DNA of 11,311 nucleotides from assembly GCA_036000545.1 (NCBI GenBank), contig DASYVD010000150.1, positions 1 through 11,311 of the forward strand. The letters run 5' to 3'. The notes beneath the pieces were generated by a model. The model did not search any database. It was given only the letters and a program-made list of their open reading frames with translations, and was not told where the DNA came from. This DNA comes from DASYVD01 sp036000545 (GTDB taxonomy: Bacteria; Actinomycetota; UBA4738; CALAEC01). The position numbers were made by a program, and so were the translations under genes. Shown here in pieces: positions 1 to 5,105 of the stretch; the stretch's first letter is position 1; each line of letters starts with the position of its first letter.

Positions 1-103
1 CGAACAGCGTGACCAGCAGGAATTTGGGAGCGGCGGTCAGGAGGACGCCGGCTACACCCCACGCCAGGGCCGCCAGATAGAGCACTCGCTTCAGGGCGTC
101 CAC
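1..103 (-). CDS. Partial membrane protein, N-terminal fragment
   Basis: Only the first 34 codons are present; the gene runs off the left edge on the minus strand. The fragment begins VDALKRVLYLAALAWG and continues as an almost uninterrupted hydrophobic stretch, so at least one N-terminal membrane helix is likely. GTG at 103-101 is the first start codon after an in-frame stop: that stop is the TGA ending the upstream gene at 158-160, and no ATG, GTG or TTG in this frame lies between them. The Shine-Dalgarno sequence is poor. The gene follows the heptad-repeat membrane protein by 54 bases on the same strand, so the two are probably co-transcribed. I do not recognise the family and infer no function beyond membrane location. 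Confidence 0.55.
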   Translation of the reverse strand, partial: MDALKRVLYLAALAWGVAGVLLTAAPKFLLVTLF

Positions 104-157
104 GACGCCGCCATCATGCCAGCGAGTAAGCCTCGGTTGAAATCCGGGGTGAGGCGG

Positions 158-457
158 TCAGGAAGGGTGCGATCGCTCGTGGGTGGTCAGCCGCTCCTCG
201 AGCCGGTCGATCCGGGCTTCGAGGCGATCCCCCAGTGCCTGGATCTGTTCGCTCAGATCCTGAGAGAGTTTGTCGAACCGAGCCTCCATCCGCTCGAACC
301 GGGCGTTGAGGCTCTCATCCACCCTATCGAACCTCGCGTAGACGGCGTCGAAACGAGCGTTCACGGAATCGAAGCGGGCGTGAAGGGTTGCGTGGAGCAC
401 CAGCACGCCAAGGGAGAACGCTGCCAAGATGCCGATAACCGCCCAGGTCGGTGCCAC
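158..457 (-). CDS. Small membrane-anchored heptad-repeat (coiled-coil) protein
   Basis: About 99 residues from GTG at 457. Residues 2-23 form one hydrophobic helix (APTWAVIGILAAFSLGVLVL). The rest is charged and periodic, with ARFD-type units beginning near residues 27, 34, 41, 52 and 59 and an ARID unit near 81. This looks like a membrane anchor followed by a long amphipathic helix or coiled coil. Start choice: TATAAT on the minus strand (470-465) ends exactly 7 bases before the GTG, the same geometry as the helicase gene at 9162, so a leaderless mRNA starting at GTG is favoured. An upstream in-frame ATG at 487 would add 10 residues (MSAPLPIIRF) but has no ribosome binding site and would place the TATAAT inside the gene. 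No family is recognised. It resembles in layout the 68-residue protein at 4849. Oligomerisation or membrane-associated scaffolding is only a guess. Confidence 0.7.
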   Translation of the reverse strand: MAPTWAVIGILAAFSLGVLVLHATLHARFDSVNARFDAVYARFDRVDESLNARFERMEARFDKLSQDLSEQIQALGDRLEARIDRLEERLTTHERSHPS

Positions 458-464
458 GAATCGA

Positions 465-470
465 ATTATA
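465..470 (-). promoter_or_regulatory. -10 box of leaderless promoter for the heptad-repeat gene
   Basis: The minus strand reads TATAAT, followed after 7 bases by GTG (457-455). The same box-to-start spacing is seen for the PcrA gene at 9162. No convincing -35 element is visible 17-18 bases upstream. The site decides between the GTG start at 457 and the ATG at 487. Confidence 0.5.
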
Positions 471-489
471 GGCAGAGGCGCTGACATAC

Positions 490-495
490 TAGAAT
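490..495 (+). promoter_or_regulatory. Possible -10 box for the sulfation cluster
   Basis: TAGAAT fits the TANNNT pattern of actinobacterial housekeeping promoters and lies 72 bases before the phosphohydrolase start. Transcription from it would begin near 502 and give a leader of about 66 bases holding the hairpin at 505-529. No good -35 hexamer is visible at the expected distance, so this is a weak call. Confidence 0.3.
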
Positions 496-504
496 GCGCT
501 GACC

Positions 505-534
505 GGAGCGCCCCTGGCGGCGGCGCTCCTTTTC
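505..534 (+). terminator. Terminator-like hairpin in the leader of the phosphohydrolase gene
   Basis: A perfect 8-bp stem (GGAGCGCC at 505-512, GGCGCTCC at 522-529) with a 9-base loop is followed immediately by TTTTC. It has the form of an intrinsic terminator for plus-strand transcription. No plus-strand gene ends upstream, because the neighbour is divergent. It therefore either attenuates the leader of the cluster at 568, blocks stray transcription, or is fortuitous. Confidence 0.45.
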
Positions 535-567
535 GCGACCGCGCGACAAACGACAAGGAGTGACTGG

Positions 568-1962
568 ATGACCGACGGACCACGGGTGGCCGTCATCGGC
601 CTGGACTGCGGCACCCCGGCCCTGATCTTCGACAGCCTGGCCGACGAGGTACCCAACATCTCGAAGCTGATCGCGAACAGCCTGCACGGGGAGCTCGAGA
701 GCATCACCCCGCCGATCACCGTCCCCGCGTGGGCCTGCGCCATGACGGGGAAGACCCCGGGCCAGCTCGGCATCTATGGGTTCCGAAACCGGAGGGACAC
801 GAGCTACGAGGGGCTCTCCATCGCCACATCGCAGGCCGTTACGGAACCCGCCGTCTGGGACCTGTTGGGGAACGCGGGGAGGAAGTCGCTCCTTATCGGG
901 GTGCCGCCCGCGTATCCCGTGAAGCCCGTTGAGGGGTGGCGGGTGTCGTGTTTCCTCACCCCGCCGTCAGCGACCACCTACACGTGGCCGGCCGAGCTCG
1001 CCTCCGAAATCGAGGAGGAGGTAGGGGAGTACATCTTCGATGTCCCCAACTTCAGGGAGAAGGGCGAAGAGCACGTTCTGCAGCAGGTGCATGAAATGAC
1101 CAAGCGGCGGTTCGCGGTGGCCCGCAGGCTGATCCGGACCAAGCCGTGGGACTTCTTCATGATGGTGGAGATGGCTACCGACCGGCTCCACCACGTGTTC
1201 TGGCACCACTGGGACCCCAGGCATCCGAAATACGAGCCGGGGAACCCGTTCGAGACGGCCTTCCAGGACTACTACCGGATGCTCGACAGGGAGGTCGGAT
1301 CGCTCCTCGAGACGCTTCCTCACGACGCCGTGGTCATCCTGATGTCCGACCACGGGGCCCGAGCCATGACCGGGGGCGTGTGCTTCAACGACTGGCTGAT
1401 GCGGGAGGGATACCTGGCGCTCGACGGCTCGCTGGAGGGGCGGACCAAGATCGCCGAGGCGCCGGTGGATTGGTCGAAGACCATCGCCTGGGGCGATGGA
1501 GGCTATTACGGGCGGCTCTTCCTGAACGTCAAGGGTCGAGAGCCGGAGGGCCTGGTGGAGCCCGCCGACTACGAGCGTGTCCGCGACGAGCTGACGGCGA
1601 AGCTCGAGTCCATGCAGGGGCCAGACGGGAAGCCATTGGGGAACAGGGTGTTCAAGCCGCAGGAGGTGTATTCCGAGGTCCGGGGGGTTGCCCCCGATCT
1701 GATCGTCTACTTCGGCGACCTGGAGTGGCGGTCGGTGGGCACGCTCGGGATGGGCGAGATGGGCGGGATCTTCACGTACGAGAACGACATCGGGCCGGAT
1801 GGCGCGAACCACGACCGCTTCGGCGTGTTCGCGCTCTCGGGGGCTGCCGGAGTCGACCCCGGCCGCCGGGAGGGACTGCGGCTGATCGACGTGGGCCCCA
1901 CGCTCATGAAGCTCTACGACCTCCCGCAGCCCGACGGCGTGCAGGGGAAGAGCATCCTGTGA
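568..1962 (+). CDS. Alkaline phosphatase superfamily phosphohydrolase/phosphodiesterase
   Basis: 464 residues with the layout of type I phosphodiesterase/nucleotide pyrophosphatase enzymes (COG3379-like predicted phosphohydrolases), which use two metal ions and a threonine or serine nucleophile. Visible motifs: GLDCGTP at 11-17 with metal ligand Asp13; ITPPITVPAWACAMTG at 46-61 with probable nucleophile Thr51; TDRLHH at 204-209; the SDHG signature at 260-263 with Asp261 and His262; and NHDRFGVFALSG at 414-425 with His415. Where many relatives read PGxHGI, this one has PGQLGI (64-69), so that histidine is Leu67. No signal peptide or membrane helix is seen, suggesting a cytoplasmic enzyme. ATG at 568 has a good AAGGAG at 555-560. 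The stop overlaps the GTG of the APS kinase (GTGA), so translation is coupled and the function is likely linked to sulfation. The substrate cannot be read from sequence: a phosphodiester, a nucleotide such as APS/PAPS/PAP, or a sulfated or phosphorylated glycan are all possible. Confidence 0.88.
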   Translation: MTDGPRVAVIGLDCGTPALIFDSLADEVPNISKLIANSLHGELESITPPITVPAWACAMTGKTPGQLGIYGFRNRRDTSYEGLSIATSQAVTEPAVWDLLGNAGRKSLLIGVPPAYPVKPVEGWRVSCFLTPPSATTYTWPAELASEIEEEVGEYIFDVPNFREKGEEHVLQQVHEMTKRRFAVARRLIRTKPWDFFMMVEMATDRLHHVFWHHWDPRHPKYEPGNPFETAFQDYYRMLDREVGSLLETLPHDAVVILMSDHGARAMTGGVCFNDWLMREGYLALDGSLEGRTKIAEAPVDWSKTIAWGDGGYYGRLFLNVKGREPEGLVEPADYERVRDELTAKLESMQGPDGKPLGNRVFKPQEVYSEVRGVAPDLIVYFGDLEWRSVGTLGMGEMGGIFTYENDIGPDGANHDRFGVFALSGAAGVDPGRREGLRLIDVGPTLMKLYDLPQPDGVQGKSIL

Positions 1963-2567
1963 CCGTCAAGGACTCCCCGCAGTCCGGGTGGATCACCACT
2001 TCGGAGCACTACGGGCCGGACCCGGCGGAGGGGGGCTTCACGGTCTGGTTCACCGGGCTCTCGGGTTCGGGGAAGTCCACCATCGCCGAGCTGCTGTGCG
2101 AGGAGCTCGAGCGCCGGGGGGTTCGGTGGGAGCTTCTCGACGGGGACGTGGTGCGCACGCACCTATCCAAGGGCCTCGGCTTCTCCCGGGAGGACCGCGA
2201 TACGAACATCCTTCGCATCGGGTGGGTCGCCGAGCGGCTCACCTACCACGGTGTGGCCGCGGTGTGCTCGGCAATCTCTCCGTATCGGGCCATCCGTGAC
2301 GAGGTCCGGAAGCATGTCGGGCGGTTCGTGGAGGTCTTCGTGGACTGTCCCTTGGAGGAGTGCATCCGCCGGGACCGCAAGGGCCTGTATGCGAAGGCAT
2401 TGTCCGGCGAGATCCCCAACTTCACGGGGGTCTCTGATCCCTACGAGCCCCCGGAGAGCCCCGAGGTCATCCTGGATACCGACCGGGACAGCCCCAAGGA
2501 ATGTCTCGGGCAGCTCATGATTGAGCTGGAGCAGCTGGGGTATCTGCCGCCAGAGATACGAGGATAG
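1959..2567 (+). CDS. cysC: Adenylylsulfate (APS) kinase
   Basis: 202 residues, normal length for a stand-alone APS kinase. It phosphorylates adenosine 5'-phosphosulfate with ATP to make PAPS, the universal sulfate donor. Walker A GLSGSGKST is at 33-41, DGD at 61-63, the GFSREDRDTNILRIGWVAE segment at 74-92, ISPYRAIRD (the loop of the conserved serine) at 106-114, and the family signature KGLYAKALSGEIPNFTGVSD with PYEPPE at 141-166. GTG at 1959 overlaps the phosphohydrolase stop by three bases, indicating coupled translation. The sulfotransferase that would consume PAPS follows after 33 bases. No ATP sulfurylase (CysD/CysN or Sat) and no PAP phosphatase of the CysQ type is present here, so APS supply must come from elsewhere in the genome. 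This context favours donor synthesis for sulfation over assimilatory sulfate reduction. Confidence 0.93.
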   Translation: MTVKDSPQSGWITTSEHYGPDPAEGGFTVWFTGLSGSGKSTIAELLCEELERRGVRWELLDGDVVRTHLSKGLGFSREDRDTNILRIGWVAERLTYHGVAAVCSAISPYRAIRDEVRKHVGRFVEVFVDCPLEECIRRDRKGLYAKALSGEIPNFTGVSDPYEPPESPEVILDTDRDSPKECLGQLMIELEQLGYLPPEIRG

Positions 2568-2600
2568 GTCTCCCTCCCAGGGGCCCGAAGGGGGTTCAGG

Positions 2601-3566
2601 GTGCCGCGAGAGCGCGTGGTTTGCGTTCTGGGGATGCACCGCAGCGGCACCTCCCTGGTCACCCGGATCCTGAACCTCCTCGGGGTCGATCTCGGTCCGG
2701 ACGAGCGGCTGCTCGAGCCCGGGCCGGACAACCCCCTGGGGTTCTGGGAGCACGAGGAGATCGTCGAGCTGAACGACAAGATCCTCGGCCTGCTGGGAGG
2801 GAGCTGGCACGAGCCTCCTGCCTTCGAGCCGGGCTGGGAGAGGTCGCCGGCGCTCTCGGGCCTCCGGGGGGTCGCCCTAGAGATGGTCCGCCGGGAGTTC
2901 GGGCGCTCGGAGCTGTGGGGGTGGAAGGATCCCCGGGCCTGCCTGACCCTCCCGTTCTGGCAGCTCCTCATCCCGGGGATGCGGTACGTGATCTGCCTGC
3001 GGAATCCCGTGGACGTGGCCCGCTCGCTGGCCCGACGGGACGACTTCCCGGCGGAGAAGTCGGGGCGACTCTGGGCCGAGCACGTGGAGGCGTCCCTCCG
3101 GCACACCGCCGGGGAGGAACGCCTGATCCTGTTCTACGAGGACGTCATGGCCGACTGGCCGCGGGCCCTGGCGCGCCTGGGCGGATTCATCGGGGACCCG
3201 GATGCTACGGGATTCGACCTCGTTCGCACGGCCATCTGGGATGTTGTCCGGGAGGAGCTCCAGCACCACCGTTCCTCGACCCGCGACGTCGTGGAGCACC
3301 CGGAGCTCCCCATGCGGGTCAAGGCCCTCTTCGTCGTCCTCCGCGGTTACGTCGATCTCGTGGACGGGCGGGGCAAGGCCTGGCCCGAAAAGGAAGACGC
3401 GAGCGCGCTGTGGTCGTCCCGCCGCGACCGGAGGGCCCTCCGAGAAGCTATATCGCTGCTGGTCCGGACAGCCAAGGAAGCCGACATGCGCGAACTCCGG
3501 GCCGTTCCGTTGATGGCCCTCTTGGCGGGTGATACCGTGAGGGCAGCGGTGCGACCTGACCCATAG
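2601..3566 (+). CDS. PAPS-dependent sulfotransferase family protein
   Basis: 321 residues with sulfotransferase hallmarks. The 5'-phosphosulfate-binding loop is GMHRSGTS at 11-18, a WGWKDPR segment lies at 106-112, and the 3'-phosphate-binding segment RNPVDVARSLARR is at 134-146 (Arg134 and Ser142 are likely contacts). It would move a sulfuryl group from PAPS to a hydroxyl or amino acceptor. The N-terminus looks like the bacterial COG3551-type relatives, whose MHRSGTS loop lies close to residue 10. The last 100 residues are less typical. No membrane helix or signal peptide is apparent, so transfer is probably cytoplasmic. GTG at 2601 follows a purine run (AAGGGGG near 2588-2594). Co-transcribed with cysC and the phosphohydrolase, it likely acts on a glycan, glycolipid or small-molecule intermediate. 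No glycosyltransferase is in view to suggest the acceptor. Confidence 0.88.
   Translation: MPRERVVCVLGMHRSGTSLVTRILNLLGVDLGPDERLLEPGPDNPLGFWEHEEIVELNDKILGLLGGSWHEPPAFEPGWERSPALSGLRGVALEMVRREFGRSELWGWKDPRACLTLPFWQLLIPGMRYVICLRNPVDVARSLARRDDFPAEKSGRLWAEHVEASLRHTAGEERLILFYEDVMADWPRALARLGGFIGDPDATGFDLVRTAIWDVVREELQHHRSSTRDVVEHPELPMRVKALFVVLRGYVDLVDGRGKAWPEKEDASALWSSRRDRRALREAISLLVRTAKEADMRELRAVPLMALLAGDTVRAAVRPDP
3510..3538 (+). promoter_or_regulatory. Probable promoter for guaB3 inside the sulfotransferase 3' end
   Basis: TTGATG at 3510-3515 and TACCGT at 3533-3538 are separated by exactly 17 bases, a good housekeeping arrangement. Transcription would start near 3545 and give guaB3 a leader of about 85 bases containing the hairpin at 3577-3603. 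A promoter this far upstream is needed if that hairpin terminates, because only a few bases separate the hairpin from the guaB3 ribosome binding site. Confidence 0.45.
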
Positions 3567-3576
3567 CGCTTCATCG

Positions 3577-3610
3577 GACGCCTGGCCCCCTGGGCCCGGC
3601 GTCTTCTGTT
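3577..3610 (+). terminator. Terminator or attenuator hairpin between the sulfation cluster and guaB3
   Basis: GACGCC (3577-3582) pairs with GGCGTC (3598-3603) and GGCCC (3584-3588) with GGGCC (3592-3596). There is one T/C mismatch and a three-base loop, and the stem is followed by TTCTGTT. This is the strongest terminator-like structure on the plus strand before the guanine genes and probably ends the sulfotransferase transcript. Because the guaB3 Shine-Dalgarno begins only a few bases later, it could also regulate guaB3. Confidence 0.6.
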
Positions 3611-3614
3611 ATCC

Positions 3615-3621
3615 GAGGAGG
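3615..3621 (+). promoter_or_regulatory. Ribosome binding site of guaB3
   Basis: GAGGAGG lies 8 bases before the GTG at 3630 and fixes that start. It sits directly downstream of the hairpin at 3577-3603, so the folding of that structure could affect its access. Confidence 0.7.
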
Positions 3622-3629
3622 GATCCGGC

Positions 3630-4787
3630 GTGGAGATCGAGATCGGCATCGGGAAGTCGGCCAGGCGGGCGTATGGGTTCGACGATATCGCCATCGTCCC
3701 GTCTCGGAGGACCCGCGACCCCGACGACATCGACATCTCGTGGGAGATCGACGCCTACCGGTTCGAGCTCCCCCTGGCTGCCTCGGCCATGGACGGCGTG
3801 GTCTCCCCGGCCACGGCCGCCGAGATCGGCAGGCTGGGAGGCCTGGCCGTCCTCAATCTAGAAGGCCTGTGGTCACGCTACGACGACCCCGACTCCCTGT
3901 TCGAGGAGATCGCCAGCCTCCCCGATGACAAGGCCACCCGGCGGATGCAGGAGATCTACCGCGAGCCGATCAGGGAAGACCTGGTCGGGCGGAGGATCAG
4001 GGAGATCAAGCAGGCGGGGGTGGTGGCTGCGGCCTCGCTTACCCCTCAGCGGGTCGAGCGATATGCCGGAGTGGTGCTCGAGGCGGAGCTGGACATCTTG
4101 GTGATCCAGGGGACCGTGGTCTCCGCGGAGCACGTGTCCACACGGACCGAGCCGCTCAACCTGAAGGAGTTCATCGCCCGGTTCGAGCTTCCGGTGATCG
4201 TGGGGGGATGCGCGTCGTACTCGACTGCGCTGCACCTCATGCGGACCGGCGCGGTGGGTGTCCTGGTGGGCGTGGGCCCCGGCGCGGCGTGCACCACCCG
4301 GGGCGTGCTGGGGGTGGGGGTCCCGCAGGTCACCGCCATCGCCGACGCCGCCGCCGCCCGGATGCAGCACATGCACGAGACCGGCCGATATGTCCATGTC
4401 ATCGCCGACGGCGGCATGCGCACAGGTGGGGACATCGCTAAGGCCGTCGCGTGCGGGGCGGACGCGGTGATGATCGGTTCTCCGCTGGCCCGCGCCTACG
4501 AGGCGCCCGGTAGGGGATTCCACTGGGGCATGGCCACCTTCCACCCCACGCTGCCTCGTGGAACACGGGTCCAGACGAAGCAGATCGGGTCGCTCGAGGA
4601 GATCCTGGTCGGCCCGGCTCACGAGAACGACGGGACCCTCAACCTGTTCGGAGCGCTCAGGACGTCCATGGCCACCACGGGCTACCTGAACATCCGGGAA
4701 TTCCAGAAGGCCGAGATCATGGTGGCCCCGGCGCTCAAGACGGAGGGCAAACTCCTCCAGAGATCCCAGGGCGTGGGGATGGGCTAG
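3630..4787 (+). CDS. guaB3: GuaB3 family IMP dehydrogenase-related protein
   Basis: 385 residues, a TIM-barrel protein of the IMP dehydrogenase/GMP reductase family. The CBS pair found in standard GuaB is absent: the SAMDGV strand at 52-57 runs on through the barrel without the insert. Visible elements are the catalytic-cysteine loop GPGAACTTRGVLGVG at 216-230 (Cys221), ADGGMRTGGDIAKA at 259-272 for the IMP phosphate, and AVMIGSPLARA at 279-289. IMP dehydrogenase oxidises IMP to XMP with NAD+, the step before GMP synthase. GuaB3 proteins are typical of actinobacteria and cyanobacteria. The cyanobacterial form has been reported to act as an IMP dehydrogenase, but in actinobacteria it usually accompanies a canonical GuaB and its role is less settled. 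GTG at 3630 has a strong GAGGAGG. guaA follows on the same strand after a small gene, consistent with a guanine-nucleotide cluster. Confidence 0.92.
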   Translation: MEIEIGIGKSARRAYGFDDIAIVPSRRTRDPDDIDISWEIDAYRFELPLAASAMDGVVSPATAAEIGRLGGLAVLNLEGLWSRYDDPDSLFEEIASLPDDKATRRMQEIYREPIREDLVGRRIREIKQAGVVAAASLTPQRVERYAGVVLEAELDILVIQGTVVSAEHVSTRTEPLNLKEFIARFELPVIVGGCASYSTALHLMRTGAVGVLVGVGPGAACTTRGVLGVGVPQVTAIADAAAARMQHMHETGRYVHVIADGGMRTGGDIAKAVACGADAVMIGSPLARAYEAPGRGFHWGMATFHPTLPRGTRVQTKQIGSLEEILVGPAHENDGTLNLFGALRTSMATTGYLNIREFQKAEIMVAPALKTEGKLLQRSQGVGMG

Positions 4788-4836
4788 GGGGGCCCGAATC
4801 GGCACGGCGCCCGGATCCGTTGTCACCGTCTGGTGC

Positions 4837-4842
4837 TACTGT
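4837..4842 (+). promoter_or_regulatory. Possible -10 box of a leaderless promoter for the 68-residue protein
   Basis: TACTGT (TANNNT type) ends 6 bases before the ATG at 4849. No Shine-Dalgarno is seen in front of that ATG, so a leaderless mRNA is the simplest reading. A TTGTCA at 4820-4825 is only 11 bases from the box, too close to be its -35. Confidence 0.4.
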
Positions 4843-4848
4843 CCCCAT

Positions 4849-5055
4849 ATGACTGCGGTTGCCTGGGCGGCCTTAGGACTTCTGGTGGCGGTGGTGGCGG
4901 GGTTGCTTGGAGCCCTCTACTACCTGGGCGCTCAGATCAATGCTGTCAGGTCGGAGCTCGGCTCCCGGATCGAGGCCCTCGATCAGCGACTGACCTCCAG
5001 GATGGGCGCCCTGGCCTCGCGCTTCGACTCGCACATCGAGCGACACGCCGGCTGA
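4849..5055 (+). CDS. Small single-pass membrane protein with short coiled coil
   Basis: 68 residues. Residues 3-26 (AVAWAALGLLVAVVAGLLGA and following) form one membrane helix. The remainder (INAVRSE, LGSRIEA, LDQRLTS, RMGALAS, RFDSHIE) reads as five consecutive heptads of an amphipathic helix. The layout of N-terminal anchor plus heptads with an RFD motif matches the minus-strand protein at 158-457 and suggests a shared type or ancestry, although similarity this low in complexity can be convergent. It sits between guaB3 and guaA, 61 bases after the former and 50 before the latter. The ATG lacks a ribosome binding site and is preceded by a -10-like TACTGT. No family is recognised. The reading frame could be questioned because of its size, but the helix-plus-heptad pattern is unlikely in a random frame. 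Confidence 0.65.
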   Translation: MTAVAWAALGLLVAVVAGLLGALYYLGAQINAVRSELGSRIEALDQRLTSRMGALASRFDSHIERHAG

Positions 5056-5065
5056 GCACGCATCG

Positions 5066-5094
5066 TTGAGGCCGCCCTCCCTCGCTGCTACCCT
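5066..5094 (+). promoter_or_regulatory. guaA promoter
   Basis: TTGAGG at 5066-5071 and TACCCT at 5089-5094 are 17 bases apart. Transcription would begin near 5101, leaving only about five bases before the GTG of guaA at 5106. No Shine-Dalgarno is present in the C-rich stretch between, so the guaA message is probably nearly leaderless. Confidence 0.6.
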
Positions 5095-5105
5095 CCCCCC
5101 CAACC

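Noticed and set aside
116..484. Plus-strand open frame of 122 codons
   Set aside because: It is antisense to the heptad-repeat gene; its own apparent repeats mirror those heptads and it has no ribosome binding site or known motif.
967..1812. Long minus-strand frame opposite the phosphohydrolase
   Set aside because: Composition is typical of a GC-rich antisense shadow and no domain is recognisable; the plus-strand frame has catalytic motifs throughout.
1146..1958. Upstream extension of the APS kinase frame
   Set aside because: The frame is open, but its product is low-complexity Arg/Gly/Ala and overlaps the phosphohydrolase; the kinase begins at GTG 1959, a normal length for CysC.
2163..3106. 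Minus-strand frames opposite cysC and the sulfotransferase
   Set aside because: They are shadows of well-supported genes, with no motif or ribosome binding site.
3541..3629. Purine riboswitch in the guaB3 leader
   Set aside because: Apart from the single GC hairpin I see none of the paired-loop sequence expected of known purine aptamers.
4788..4825. Possible terminator after guaB3
   Set aside because: Only short, imperfect GC pairings and a CGGATCCG palindrome are present, with no T-run; not enough to call.
3873..4826. 317-codon minus-strand frame opposite guaB3
   Set aside because: It is His/Arg/Gly-rich shadow sequence, with guaB3 motifs running the full length on the other strand.
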